Shown piece by piece: positions 1 to 12,539 of a stretch of 64,000 nt of DNA. Numbering within the stretch: position 1 is the first letter of the stretch; each line of letters starts with the position of its first letter. A program made the position numbers and the translations under genes. The stretch comes from Stomoxys calcitrans (Eukaryota; Arthropoda; Insecta; Diptera; Muscidae). The stretch is from positions 213,285,910 through 213,349,909 of the forward strand of contig NC_081553.1 of assembly GCF_963082655.1 (NCBI RefSeq). Reading direction: 5' to 3'. The notes under the pieces were generated by a model. That model was given only the letters and a program-made list of their open reading frames with translations. It was not told the DNA's origin and ran no database searches.

Positions 1-125
1 TTCAATTTTTGGAAGTGATCACGAATTAACCTTCGTTTTGCTCTACGAGGCTTGGTTAAGGAGATATGGCCATTTTAAGTTTTGCAAGTCAAAAATTCAT
101 ATTTTGGTCGATTTTCATCAAAATT

Positions 126-2479
126 TTCAATTTTTGGAAGTGATCACGAATTAACCTTCGTTTTGCCCTACGAGGCTTAGTTAAGGAGATATGGCCATTT
201 AAAGTTTTGCAAGTCAAAAATTCATATTTTGGTCAATTTTCATCAAAATTTTCAATTTTTGGAAGTGATCACGAATTAACCATCGCTTTGCTCTACGAGG
301 CTTAGTTAAGGAGATATGGCCATTTTAAGTTTTGCAAGTCAAAAATTCATATTTTGGTCGATTTTCACCAAAATTTTCAATTTTTGGAAGTGATCACGAA
401 TTAACCTTCGTTTTGCCCTACGAGGCTTAGTTAAGGAGATATGGCCATTTAAAGTTTTGCAAGTCAAAAATTCATATTTTGGTCGATTTTCATCAAAATT
501 TTCAATTTTTGGAAGTGATCACGAATTAACCTTCGTTTTGCTCTACGAGGCTTAGTTAAGGAGATATGGCCATTTTAAGTTTTGCAAGTCAAAAATTCAT
601 ATTTTGGTCGATTTTCACCAAAATTTTCAATTTTTGGAAGTGATCATGAATTAACCTTCATTTTGCTCTACGAGGCATAGTTAAGGAGATATGGCCATTT
701 TAAGTTTTGTAAGTGAAAAATTCATATTTTGGTCGATTTTCATCAAAATTTTCAATTCTTGGAAGTGATCACGAATTAACCTTCGTTTTGCTCTACGAGG
801 CTTAGTTAAGGAGATATGACCATTTTAAGTTTTGCAAGTGAAAAATTCATATTTTGGTCGATTTTCATCAAAATTTTCAATTTTTGGAAGTGATCACGAA
901 TTAACCGTCGTTTTGCTCTACGAGGCTTAGTTAAGAAGATATGGCCATTTTAAGTTTTGCAAATCAAAAATTCATATTTTGGTCGATTTTCATCAAAATT
1001 TTCAATTTTTTGAAGTGATCACGAATTAACCTTCGTTTTGGTCTACGAGGCTTAGTTAAGGAGATATGGCCATTTTAAGTTTTGCAAGTCAAAAATTCAT
1101 ATTTTGGTCGAATTTCATAAAAATTTTCAATTTTTGGAAGTGATCACGAATTAACCTTCGTTTTGCTCTACGAGGCTTAGTTAAGGAGATATAGCTATTT
1201 TAAGTTTTGCAAGTCAAAAATTCATATTTTGATAGATTTTCATAAAAATTTTCAATTGTTGAAAGTGATCACGAATTAACCTTCGCTTTGCTCTACGAGG
1301 CTTAGATAAGGAGATATGGCCATTTTAAGTTTTGCAAGTCAAAAATTCATATTTTGGTGGATTTTCATCAAAATTTTCAATTTTTGGAAGTGATCACGAA
1401 TTAACCTTCGTTTTGCCCTACGAGGCTTAGTTAAGGAGATATGGCCATTTAAAGTTTTGCAAGTCAAAAATTCATATTTTGGTCAATTTTCATCAAAATT
1501 TTCAATTTTTGGAAGTGATCACGAATTAACCATCGCTTTGCTCTACGAGGCTTAGTTAAGGAGATATGGCCATTTTAAGTTTTGCAAGTCAAAAATTCAT
1601 ATTTTGGTCGATTTTCACCAAAATTTTCAATTTTTGGAAGTGATCATGAATTAACCTTCGTTTTGCCCTACGAGGCTTAGTTAAGGAGATATGGCCATTT
1701 AAAGTTTTGCAAGTCAAAAATTCATATTTTGGTCGATTATCATCAAAATTTTCAATTATTGGAAGTGATCACGAATTAACCTTCGTTTTGCTCTACGAGG
1801 CTTAGTTAAGGAGATATGGCCATTTTAAGTTTTGCAAGTCAAAAATTCATATTTTGGTCGATTTTCACAAAAATTTTCAATTTTTGGAAGTGATCATGAA
1901 TTAACCTTCATTTTGCTCTACGAGGCATAGTTAAGGAGATATGGCCATTTTAAGTTTTGTAAGTGAAAAATTCATATTTTGGTCGATTTTCATCAAAATT
2001 TTCAATTCTTGGAAGTGATCACGAATTAACCTTCGTTTTGCTCTACGAGGCTTAGTTAAGGAGATATGACCATTTTAAGTTTTGCAAGTGAAAAATTCAT
2101 ATTTTGGTCGATTTTCATCAAAATTTTCAATTTTTGGAAGTGATCACGAATTAACCTTCGTTTTGCTCTACGAGGCTTAGTTAAGAAGATATGGCCATTT
2201 TAAGTTTTGCAAATCAAAAATTCATATTTTGGTCGATTTTCATCAAAATTTTCAATTTTTTGAAGTGATCACGAATTAACCTTCGTTTTGGTCTACGAGG
2301 CTTAGTTAAGGAGATATGGCCATTTTAAGTTTTGCAAGTCAAAAATTCATATTTTGGTCGAATTTCATAAAAATTTTCAATTTTTGGAAGTGATCACGAA
2401 TTAACCTTCGTTTTGCTCTACGAGGCTTAGTTAAGGAGATATGGCTATTTTAAGTTTTGCAAATCAAAAATTCATATTT
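126..2479 (+). repeat. Two copies of a 10-monomer (1250-bp) higher-order satellite repeat
   Basis: Diagnostic variants recur exactly 1250 bp apart. Examples are CATCGCTTTG at about 281 and 1531, TTCAATTCTT at 751 and 2001, GAGATATGAC at 811 and 2061, and TTAAGAAGAT at 931 and 2181. Further pairs are TTTTTTGAAG near 1007 and 2257, and GGTCTACGAG near 1040 and 2290. Monomers are therefore homogenised in blocks of ten here, and the second block is cut by a deletion near 2480. This is read directly from the sequence. Confidence 0.93.
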
Positions 2480-4417
2480 CAATTTTTGGAAGTGATCACG
2501 AATTAACCTTCGTTTTGCTCTACGAGGCTTAGTTAAGGAGATATGGCCATTTTAAGTTTTGCAAGTCAAAAATTCATATTTTGGTCGACTTTCATAAAAA
2601 TTTTCAATTTTTGGAAGTGATCACGAATTAACCTTCGTTTTTCTCTACGAGGCTTAGTTAAGGAGATATGGCCATTTTAAGTTTTGCAAGTCAAAAATTC
2701 ATATTTTGGTCGATTTTTATCAAAATTTTCAATTTTTGGAAGTGATCACGAATTAACCTTCGTTTTGCTCTACGAGGCTTAGTTAAGGAGATATGGCTAT
2801 TTTAAGTTTTGCAAGTCAAATATTCATATTTCAATTTTTGGAAGTGATCTCGAATTAACCTTCCTTTTGCTCTACGAGGCTTAGTTAAGGAGATATGGCC
2901 ATTTTAAGTTTTGCAAGTGAAAAATTCATATTTGGGTCGATTTTCATCAAAATTTTCAATTCACGAATTAACCTTCGTTTTGCTCTACGAGGCTTAGTTA
3001 AGGAGATATGGCCATTTTTAGTTTTGCAAGTGAAAAATTCATATTTTGGTCGATTTTCATCAAAATTTTCAATTTTTGGAAGTAATCACGAATTAACCTT
3101 CGTTTTGCTCTACGAGGCTTAGTTAAGGAGATATGGCCATTTTAAGTTTTGCAAGTGAAAAATTCATATTTTGGTCGATTTTCATCAAAATTTTCAATTT
3201 TTGGAAGTGATCACAAATTAACCTTCGTTTTGCTCTACGAGGCTTAGTTAAGGAGATATGGCCATTTTAAGTTTTGCAAGTAAAAATTCATATTTTGGTC
3301 GATTTTCATCAAAATTTTCAAAGTTGAAAGTGATCACGAATTAACCTTCGCTTTGTTCTACGAGGCTTAGTTAAGGAGATATGGCCATTTTAAATTTCGC
3401 AGATCAAAAATTCATATTTTGATCGATTTTCATCAAAATTTTCAATTTTTGGAAGTGATCACGAATTAACCTTCGTTTTGCTCTACGAGGCTTAGTTAAG
3501 GAGATATGGCCATTTTAAGTTTTGCAAGTCAAAAATTCATATTTTGGTCGATTTTCTTCAAAATTTTAAATTTTTGGAAGTGATCACGAATTAACCTTCG
3601 TTTTGCTCTACGAGGCTTAGTTAAGGAGATATGGCCATTTTAAGTTTGGCAAGTCAAAAATTCATATTTTGGCCGATTTTCATCAAAATTTTCTATTTTT
3701 GAAAGTGGTCACGAATTAACCTTCGTTTTGCTCTACGAGGCTTAGTTAAGGAGATATGGCCATTTTAAGTTTTGCAAGTGAAAAATTCATATTTTGGTCA
3801 ATTTTCACCAAAATTTAAAATTTTTGGAAGTGATCACGAAGTAACCTTCGCTTTGCTCTACGAGGCTTAGTTAAGGAGATATGGCCATTTTAAGTTTTGC
3901 AAGTGAAAAATTCATATTTTGATCGATTTTCATCAAAATTTTCAATTTTTGGAAGTGATCACGAATTAACCTTCGTTTTGCTCTACGAGGCTTAGTTAAG
4001 GAGATATGGCCATTTTAAGTTTTGCAAGTCAAAATTCATATTTTGGTCGATTTTCATCAAAATTTTCAATGTTGAAAGTGATCACGAATTAACCTTCGTT
4101 TTGCTCTACGAGGCTTAGTTAAGGAGATATGGCCATTTTAAGTTTTGCAAGTGAAAAATTCATATTTTGGTAGATTTTCATCAAAATTTTCAATTTTTGG
4201 AAGTGATCACGAATTAACCTTCGTTTTGCTCTACGAGGCTTAGTTAAGGAGATATGGCCATTTTAAGTTTTGCAAGTCAAAAATTCATATTTTGGTCGAT
4301 TTTCATCAAAATTTTCAATTGTTGAAAGTGATCGCGAATTAACCTTCCTTTTGCTCTACGAGGCTTAGTTAAGGAGATATGGCCATTTTAAGTTTTGCAA
4401 GTGAAAAATTCATATTT

Positions 4418-4505
4418 GGAAAAAAATTGAAAATTTTGATGAAAAGCGACCTAAATATGAATTTTTGACTTGCAAAACTTAAAATGGCCACATCTCCTTA
4501 ACTAA
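4418..4505 (-). repeat. Inverted satellite segment inside the array
   Basis: An 88-bp stretch reads as the reverse complement of the monomer, from the TTGAAAATTTTGATGAAAA side through CTTAAAATGGCCA and CTCCTTAACTAA. It then returns abruptly to forward CTCTACGAGGCTTAG. It is flanked on both sides by forward monomers, so it is a local inversion. Confidence 0.9.
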
Positions 4506-7146
4506 CTCTACGAGGCTTAGTTAAGGAGATATGGCCATTTTAAGTTTTGCAAGTGAAAAATTCATATTTTGGTCGATTTTCATCAAAATTTTCAATTTTT
4601 GGAAGTGATCACGAATTAACCTTCGTTTTGCTCTACGAGGCTTAGTTAAGGAGATATGGCCATTTTAAGTTTTGCAAGTCAAAAATTCATATTTTGGTCG
4701 ATTTTCATCAAAATTTTTAATGTTGAAAGTGATCACGAATTAACCTTCGTTTTGCTCTACGAGGCTTAGTTAAGGAGATATGGCCATTTTAAGTTTTGCA
4801 AGTGAAAAATTCATATTTTGGTCGATTTTCATCAAAATTTTCAATTTTTGGAAGTGATCACGAATTAACCTTCGTTTTGCCCTACGAGGCTTAGTTAAGG
4901 AGATATGGCCATTTTAAGTTTGGCAAGTCAAAAATTCATATTTTGGCCGATTTTCATCAAAATTTTCTATTTTTGAAAGTGGTCACGAATTAACCTTCGT
5001 TTTGCTCTACGAGGCTTAGTTAAGGAGATATGGCCATTTTAAGTTTTGCAAGTGAAAAATTCATATTTTGGTCGATTTTCACCAAAATTTAAAATTGTTG
5101 GAAGTGATCACGAAGTAACCTTCGCTTTGCTCTACGAGGCTTAGTTAAGGAGATATGGCCATTTTAAGTTTTGCAAGTGAAAAATTCATATTTTGGTCGA
5201 TTTTCATCAAAATTTTCAATGTTGAAAGTGATCACGAATTAACCTTCGTTTTGCTCTACGAGGCTTAGTTAAGGAGATATGGCCATTTTAAGTTTTGCAA
5301 GTCAAAAATTCATATTTTGGTCGATTTTCACCAAAATTTTCAATTTTTGGAAGTGATCACGAATTAACCTTCGCTTTGCTCTACGAGGCTTAGTTAAGGA
5401 GATATGGCCATTTTAAGTTTTGCAAGTCAAAAATTCATATTTTGGTCGATTTTCATCAAAATTTTCATTTTTTGGAAGTGATCACGAATTAACCTTCGTT
5501 TTGCTCTACGAGGCATAGTTAAAGAGATATGGCCATTTTAAGTTTTGCAAGTGAAAAACTCATATTTTGGTCGATTTTCATCAAAATTTCCAATTTTTGG
5601 ATGTGATCACGAATTAACCTTCGTTTTGCTCTACGAGGCTTAGTTAAGGAGATATGGCCATTTTAAGTTTTACAAGTGAAAAATTCATATTTTGGTCGAT
5701 TTTCATCAAAATTTTCAATTTTTGGAAGTGATCACGAATTAACCTTCATTTTGCTCTACGAGGCTAATTTAAGGAGATATGGCCATTTAAAGTTTTGCAA
5801 GTAAAAAATTCACAGTTTGGTTAATTTTAATGAAAAATTTTCAATTTTTGGAAGTGATCACGAATTAACCTTCGTTTTGCTCTACGAGGCTTAGTTAAGG
5901 AGATATGGCCATTTTAAGTTTTGCAAGTCAAAAATTCATATTATGGTCGATTTTCATCAAAATTTTAAATTTTTGGAAGTGATCACGAATTAACCTTCGT
6001 TTTGCTCTACGAGGCTTAGTTAAGGAGATATGGCCATTTTAAGTTTTACAAGTGAAAAATTCATATTTTGGTCGATTTTCATCAAAATTTTCAATTTTTG
6101 GAAGTGATCACGAATTAACCTTCATTTTGCTCTACGAGGCTAATTTAAGGAGATATGGCCATTTAAAGTTTTGCAAGTAAAAAATTCACAGTTTGGTTAA
6201 TTTTAATGAAAAATTTTAAATTTTTGGAAGTGATCACGAATTAACCTTCGTTTTGCTCTATGAGGCTTAGTTAAGGAGATATGGCCATTTTAAGTTTTGC
6301 AAGTCAAAAATTCAAATTTTGTTCGATTTTCATCAAAATTTTCAATTTTTGGAAGTGATCGCGAATTAACCTTCAATTTGCTCTACGAGGCTAATTTAAG
6401 GAGACATGGCCATTTAAGGTTTTGCAAGTGAAAAATTCATATTTTGGTCGATTTTCATCAAAATTTTAAATTTTTGGAAGTGATCACGAATTAACCTTTG
6501 TTTTGCTCTACGAGGCTTAGTTAAGGAGATATGGCCATTTTAAGTTTTGCAAGTCAAAAATTCATATTTTGGTCGATTTTCATCAAAATTTTAAATTTTT
6601 GGAAGTGATCACGAATTAAACTTCGTTTTGCTCTACGAGGCTTAGTTAAGGAGATATGGTCATTTTAAGTTTTGCAAGTCAAAAATTCATATTTTGGTCG
6701 ATTTTCATCAAAATTTTCAATTTTTGGAAGTGATCACGAATTAACCTTCGTTTTGCTCTACGAGGCTTAGTTAAGGAGATATGGTCATTTTAAGTTTTGC
6801 AAGTCAAAAATTCATATTTTGGTCGATTTTCATCAAAATTTTCAATTTTTGGAAGTGATCATGAATTAATATTCGTTTTGCTCTACGAGGCTTAGTTAAG
6901 GAGGTATGGCCATTTTAAGTTTTGCAAGTCAAAAATTTATATTTTGGTCGATTTTCATCAAAATTTTCAATTTTTGGAAGTGATCACGATTTAACCTTCA
7001 TTTTGCTCTACGAGGCTAATTTAAGGAGATATGGCCATTTAAAGTTTTGCAAGTAAAAAATTCACAGTTTGGTCAATTTTAATGAAAATTTTTCAATTCT
7101 TGGAAGTGATCACGATTAATCTTCCTTTTGCTCTACGAGGCTTAAT

Positions 7147-7425
7147 TAAAAATTTGCCATATCTCCTTTACTAAGCCTCGTAGGACGAAGGAAGGTTAAT
7201 TCGTAATCACTTCAAAAAAAATTTGAAATTTGTATGATATTTTGAATATGAATTTTTGTCTTGCAAAATTTTAAATCTTCTTAACTAAGCCTCGTAGTGA
7301 AAAAGGAAAGGGTAATTCGTGATCATTTCCAAAAATTAAAAATTTTGTTGAAAATCGACCAAAATTTGAATTTTTCACTTGCAAAACTTAAAATGGTTGT
7401 ATCTCCTTAACTTAACCTCGTCGTA
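7147..7425 (-). repeat. Degenerate inverted satellite monomers at the array edge
   Basis: Two to three diverged monomers in reverse orientation, with CTCCTTTACTAAGCCTCGTAG, CTTAACTAAGCCTCGTAG and CTCCTTAACTTAACCTCGTC spaced about 120 bp apart. They mark the right boundary of the array and are more diverged than the interior, as expected at satellite edges. Confidence 0.85.
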
Positions 7426-8385
7426 ATAAATCGTTCACTATGTCTTATATTCGCTTAATTTGTGAATTATGATAGCGAACTTGTTTAAAGAACCAAGTCT
7501 TATCCTCTGATTTAACCTTGGCCCCCAGAAGGTAAGCTGCAGCAACTTGAAAAATTAAATATTCAAACATATAGATATTCCTCTTCATTTTGAAATTTCA
7601 TTATTCACATTTTGCTTTGCTTGCTGGTATGCATTTCAAATGTAAAGTTGACCACAAAGCTCAAATTGAAGCAGTCGTAGAAATGTAATTGGATTTTCTT
7701 TAGTTTCCTCTTTGTGCGAGCTGTTCCATTTAATTAAGAATGTTAGCGAGCAAATTGAATCGAAAAAAGAAAATCCCTCTGGAATGAAAATATAATAAGT
7801 ATCAAATGTTAGCTCAGCTTTGGTAGAAGTATTCCATGAATCATGTCCGTGCATCTATCTAACTGCCTTTTATCTCTTCATGTTCATGTTGGCGCATTCC
7901 TGTGGCCCGTGCAAAAAGAATAGGTAAACAAAACAACCATTTCGTCCAAATCGAAGCTAAACAAGGATTACTTCAAAAATGTTTTCTCTTTTACCGATAC
8001 TAGGGATAATTGTGGCGTGTTATTGTCATGATTTTTTTCTAAAGCTTTTCAGAACATAGAATGTGTTTATTGTGTATTAGGGTGAATTGGAATGAACTCT
8101 GGTCAAGTGAGTTGGCTAAAGTGACCTTTCTGGATATCGAGGGATATTTTTAACAAGGAGAAAATAGCTGTTAAAACTGTTTCCAAATAACAAACAACAA
8201 CATCAACCAGCACTGGATAGAAAACAACGGAAAACCATTGTTGTTGTTGTAGAAGTGCAAGCTGGAGAAGTTGGTTTCCCAAAGAAATTAGATATAAGAA
8301 GCAAAAAAGTAGGCAAATTTGAAGATGCGAAGGATTTGAAGATGCGTCAGTGTTTTTTGGAACTTTGAGCTCCGACTTGTATGGT
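7426..8385. other. AT-rich intergenic stretch, no gene recognised
   Basis: No coding exon, RNA gene or known repeat was recognised. A short TTGTTGTTGTTGTAG motif near 8240 resembles the reverse complement of the (CAA)n tail common to fly LINEs, so retroelement debris is likely. Confidence 0.4.
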
Positions 8386-8387
8386 GT

Positions 8388-8760
8388 CCATCGTTATGAC
8401 GGGAAGCTTAGCTGAAAGCTACAGGGCGAGTCTACAGGTTGTGGATGGTGCAAAGCTCCGTTTTTATGCGTAGTAGCTGCAAATGCGGCCGCGGCAGTCA
8501 GCAATTTTCGAGAGGAGAGTCGCAGTGAGGAGTCAGGTGGCACTGGTTCTTAATTAAATAATGTGTGCCAATGATACTCGAGATGACAAGGCGAGCAATT
8601 GACGCCTTCAAATAACCATTGGCCAACATCAGCGTCTGTTCCCAGGTTAGGGGCGGCTGGAGACGACCATCGGCTCTTGGAGCAAGCGGCTCGCGACAAC
8701 AAGAGATACATGTGCGATCCCACAAAACATATGCAGTTGGGGCGCTGATCCAGTAACTCT
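8388..8760 (-). repeat. Unnamed interspersed repeat (family X), reverse copy
   Basis: Contains GAAGCTTAGCTGAAAGCTACAGG, a TCTACAGGTTG block, CAGTCAGCAATT and further pieces. These align in order with copies at 29185-29545, 32400-32835 and 35260-35580. A reverse copy here ends in the GCAATTGACGCCTTCAAATAACC block. No coding capacity was seen, and the family may be the non-coding end of a LINE or a SINE-like element. Confidence 0.55.
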
Positions 8761-8847
8761 CCCCCGAAAAACTTTAAGAATCACTATGAGAAACAAAGGA
8801 ATAGTAAAAACGAACCCCCTAACGTTGACGACCCACCCAAACGAAAA

Positions 8848-9780
8848 ATGGTTCGTGATTTCCGGATATGCACCTGAAATGTCCCCACTCTGTATAGAGA
8901 AGGTCTAGTATAGGCGCTGGCGGATGTATTGTAGTGGAAAACCATTGCCCACTCCATAGAAAATGCCGCGAAATCTGTACTTGGTTACCGGAAGCCTTCC
9001 CCAAAAAACCCATGGTACGGCTAAAGGTATCGAGATGTTACTGAAGCCAGGATTGCGGCATATAGAGCAACTCTGCAATCAGTAGCAATGCGCCAGATGA
9101 AGGAGAAGTTATGGGGAGAAAAGGAGAGAGGAGAAGCGTCTATTCCGCAGAAAGACAAAGAAATTGGAAAGACGTGAGTGTGAGCGAATTGAGATGTACA
9201 GGAGTCAGAACTAAGTCCGGAAATTCTACCAAAGAATTAAACATCACATCCTCCTACAGAGACAAAGAAGGAAATCTGGTGAATGACACAAATAGCATGC
9301 TGAAAATATGGAAAGAACATTTTACCCAACTGCTAGTGTCCGACGATGGCGGCGAAGAGAATACCGCAGAACCAATCCCTGATGATGGTATAGAATGTTT
9401 ACCTTCTAATCGGAATGAGGTCCAATAGCAGTGACCCGACTGAAGAACAATAAGGCAGCAGGAGTCGACGGATTACGCGCTGAACTATTTAAGACCGGAG
9501 GCAACACACTGATAAGGCATATGCGCAATCTGGCTAGAAGAACGCATACCCGATGATTGGAACCTCAACATACTATGTCCCGTAAACAAGAAAGGAGACC
9601 AGACGGCATGTGCCAATTGCAAAAAAGAAAGATTAAAACCTAAAGTCAATGAGATAATTGGGCCCTATCAATGCGGCTTTAGACCTGGTGAATAGCACCT
9701 TGAAACTTGGTGTCAGAGATTTTAGAATGGGCGCAGAAGATCGAAGCGCTTGGAACGCTATTCTACGTTCGGCTAGTGGA
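8848..9780 (+). pseudogene. Degenerate RTE-type LINE (endonuclease and RT fragments)
   Basis: The plus strand reads as broken pieces of an RTE-clade non-LTR polyprotein. Translation from 8848 resembles the endonuclease start (a MVRDFRICT-stop-NVPTLYREG pattern). A 105-codon open stretch at 9111-9428 carries SYRDKEGNLVND...WKEHFTQLL, typical of the segment before the RT. Next come RLKNNKAAGVDG and AELFKTGGNTL (RT start) and, near 9640-9700, KPKVNEIIGPYQCGFRPG (RT middle). Stops, frameshifts and gaps separate them, so it is dead. Clade assignment is from remembered family motifs. Confidence 0.8.
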
Positions 9781-9815
9781 ACAAATATTCTGTCATAGCC
9801 ATTTAAAGTAAGTAT

Positions 9816-10497
9816 CTTATATACCCTCCACCATGAATCGCATTTGCCGAGTTCTTTGCAAACAAAGAATAATAGATAAAACTTGTTATGCTATTGAAGA
9901 TATATCAAGTTATAGTCCGATTCGGACCATAAGTGAATTGAATGTTGAAGACCACAGTAGAAGTCATTGGGTAATATTTCAGTCCATTCGGATAAGAATT
10001 GCGGATATGGGAGCTGTATCAGGCTATAGATCGATTAAAACCATATAGGACAGAATTGCGGATATGGGAGCTGTATCAGGCTATAGATCGATTAAAACCA
10101 TATAGGACACATATGTTGAAGGTCATGGGAGAAGTCGTTGTACAAAATTTCAGCAAAATTGGATAAGAATTGTGCCCTCTAGAGGCTCAAGAAGTCAGTA
10201 AATCGGATAAGAATTGCGCCCTCTAGATGCTCAAAAACCAAGACCCAAGATCGGTTATATAACTGCCATATAAGCTATATCAAAACATGGACCGATTTGG
10301 CCCATTTACAATCCCAACTGACCTACACTAATAAGAAGTAATTGTGAAAAATTTCAAGCAAATAACTTTACTCCATCGAAAGTTAGCGTGCTTTCGATAG
10401 ACAGACGGACGGACATGGCTAGATCGACTTAAAATGTTATGACGTTCAAAAATATATATACTTTATGGGGTCTTAGACGCATCCTATGGTGGAGGGC
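9816..10497 (-). mobile_element. DINE-1/Helentron-like element, reverse orientation
   Basis: Begins with TATACCCTCCACCATG and ends with the reverse complement of the 5' module: ACAGACGGACGGACATGGCTAG, then a TA-rich AATATATATACTTTATGGGG and CCTATGGTGGAGGG. Between lie pieces of the ~153-bp core (CAGGCTATAGATCGATTAAAACC, duplicated near 10008 and 10078). The (TA)n and (GTCY)n signatures match the mini-me/DINE-1 group described in flies. Confidence 0.8.
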
Positions 10498-10519
10498 AAC
10501 AAAATGGTATGGCAACCAT

Positions 10520-10610
10520 GAAAAAACTTCTCCCCAAAAGAGGTGTCGCATTGCGGCATGCTGTTCGGACTTGCCTATAAAAAGGAGGCCTCTTATCAAA
10601 CTTCTCTCCG
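10520..10610 (+). mobile_element. SINE body fragment
   Basis: Contains CAACCATG, then GTCGCATTGCGGCATGCTGTTCGGACTTGCCTA and AAAAAGGAGGCCTCTTATCA. The last block matches, in reverse complement, the AAGACCTCCTTTTTAC segment of the SINE at 62240-62515. It has no tRNA head and is joined to unrelated sequence on both sides. Confidence 0.55.
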
Positions 10611-10649
10611 AAAATTCTGCGTATTCCAAAGCAAACGCCAATTGCCACA

Positions 10650-11190
10650 AACATATATGGCATAAGGAAATGACTTGCTAAGGGAAATGTGTCCAGACGT
10701 AGAGCGAGATACGGAGCACAGCTCAAATTAAAAGTAACAGTCTGTAGTTCGTACTCGCACAAATCCGCTTGTGGCTCCTCTCAGTACATAATTCTCTAGA
10801 AGGAGGAAGAGGAGACCGGTTAAAACAAGCTGAAAAGACAGGCCACAGTAAAGAAAGTCATTTAGTCTGATGCCATTTGCAGTCGTATTTGATGCGTTGA
10901 ACACTACCCGGAGTTTGGAAGTAACGTATAACCGCATGGTGAGGCAGATAGTAGCACTTGGCATTTTCGGAAGAATCGTGCGAAACCCCTTTCATATGAC
11001 CTAGAAGCAAATATCTCTGACAACTTTGCCATAGTGGGTTTTCACATCAAACGATCGAAGAAGATGTTTCTTATTTCAAAAATAGTGAGCCATTGCATTC
11101 CTCCTGGAATGTTCCAGATGTAAAGTTTTTCGAAATTTCTCTTCGAACGGTAAGGTCACAATATACCGGCCAGACAGATCTCTGCACCTT
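10650..11190 (-). pseudogene. BEL/Pao retrotransposon reverse transcriptase remnant
   Basis: On the minus strand, pieces read as the RT start of a BEL/Pao pol: a LLLGHMKGV-like stretch near 11000, a YYLPHHAV-like stretch near 10950, then TSKLRVVFNASNTTANGIRLND near 10900. The last block is the conserved KLRVVF[ND]AS...SLND...G motif. The frame changes between the blocks and stops are present. No LTRs were found nearby. It is unrelated in position to the young BEL/Pao element at 50621. Confidence 0.75.
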
Positions 11191-12530
11191 TCACTAAGAA
11201 ACTTAAAAGCTGTTGGATTCATTCACGAACATGTTTATTAACACTTTAGAGATGTTTTGAGAATTCTGAATATCGTTGAGACTATCCAATAGACTGCAGT
11301 CGGATTTTTGCAAAATAATAATCGTCCCGTGTCTCTATGTCATCGTCACACTTTTTGTGCATTGCACACAAATGACCCCTTGTGTGCATTGCACTCAAGT
11401 GATGTGATGTGGTGCTGTTGTTGTTGTGCTCACTATTAGCTGCGGATAGGGTAAAAATACTCACACTATTGCATATTACTGTACATGTACACAAGAAATC
11501 AATCCAAAGCAAGCCCATAGGCTTGTTAATAATTCCGTATGTGTTTGAGTGCCCAGACTTAAGGAAGTTTCATGAATAAGATATTGACCAGTAGGCAACG
11601 GGAGATATCTCTCAGCAGATGTTTTAACCTGAGAGTTGATATGGTGCTTTTCTTCTTCTTTTCTCACCTAAAACACATCCGGCCCTCATTCACTCCCCCC
11701 TTTTATAATGTTCTATGTACTAGTCAATGCGTCATTTGCATACACGTGTTTAAGTGTCAAAGAGGCGGAGCATAGGGAATGAAGGCAGCATGGTTTTCAG
11801 TTGTCGTTGCTAGTATGTTTGCAAGTATTTATGTCATGTAATACGACTGAGTTCTGTAAAATGGTAATTGTTAACAAGTCGAATAATGGTTGTTTCGACA
11901 TTTTGTGTTGGCGTTTGTTTTGCCACTGGTCGACCTGTTTTTCCAGTGGCTGAAACTGCCGCTCCACCAAAAGCAACGCCGCCGCCACCCTCTCCATCAG
12001 CGGCAGTATCACATATTGCCATGCCCCAACAATTTGCAACAATTGCTGGATTCCATGTATAACAAATGTTGTGTGATTTGTTACACAACGCTTACACAAT
12101 TCCACCTGGGGGTCAGGAAGGCTATATATGATACATTGACACATATCCACACTGTATGGCAGACAATTATTTTATTCTACTAACGTTTCATTGGTGTGCA
12201 TGTGGTGCTGGTAAAAGCACACCAACATTTAGCCATCATTCGAGTTTGTATCAGAAATTTTGTAAGATTATCGTAACATGTCAGACAATCCTCCACAATT
12301 AATTGTGTCACAGTGAAATGGCAGAAGAGAGAGATTTCGAAAATTTTGACAAATTGTGTGAATCATCAACTTCTAAAATAAAACGAAAATATTGTAGCTA
12401 ATGGTTCTTTATAGGAAATGTTTAAATATGAAATTGAGACTATAGAACTGGATGTTCTAGAGCCCAATACATAAAATTTAAAATACTCTACGGAAGGAAT
12501 AATGACTTAAAACAAACCCTTAAAGTATAT
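11191..12530. other. Unassigned stretch, no supported gene
   Basis: No protein family, tRNA or repeat was recognised. A less AT-rich patch at 11890-12060 is open on both strands (up to 117 codons on the minus strand, 11797-12150), but no motif, splice context or homologue could be named. A real small gene here is possible but unsupported. Confidence 0.35.
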
Positions 12531-12539
12531 GTATTCCTG

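Larger units (their letters stand above)
1..7146 (+). repeat. 125-bp satellite DNA array
   Basis: About 57 head-to-tail monomers with a period of exactly 125 bp in the first kilobases (the same heptads recur at 1, 126, 251 and so on). A monomer starts near TTCAATTTTTGGAAGTGATC and contains CTCTACGAGGCTTAGTTAAG and GAGATATGGCCATTTTAAG. Most monomers differ by only a few substitutions. Short deletions occur near 2480, 2830 and 2960. Open frames across the array are by-products of the period and not genes. The array runs off the left edge, so its full size is unknown. Confidence 0.97.

Noticed and set aside
2895..3122. 75-codon open frame in the satellite
   Set aside because: It is a frame created by two adjacent 125-bp monomers with small deletions; there is no start context, homology or conservation.
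1..7146. CRISPR-like array
   Set aside because: The period is 125 bp with no unique spacers and a eukaryotic context; it is a satellite.
11797..12150. 117-codon minus-strand frame in a less AT-rich patch
   Set aside because: The opposite strand is equally open, and no motif, homologue or splice structure was identified; kept only as an unassigned region.
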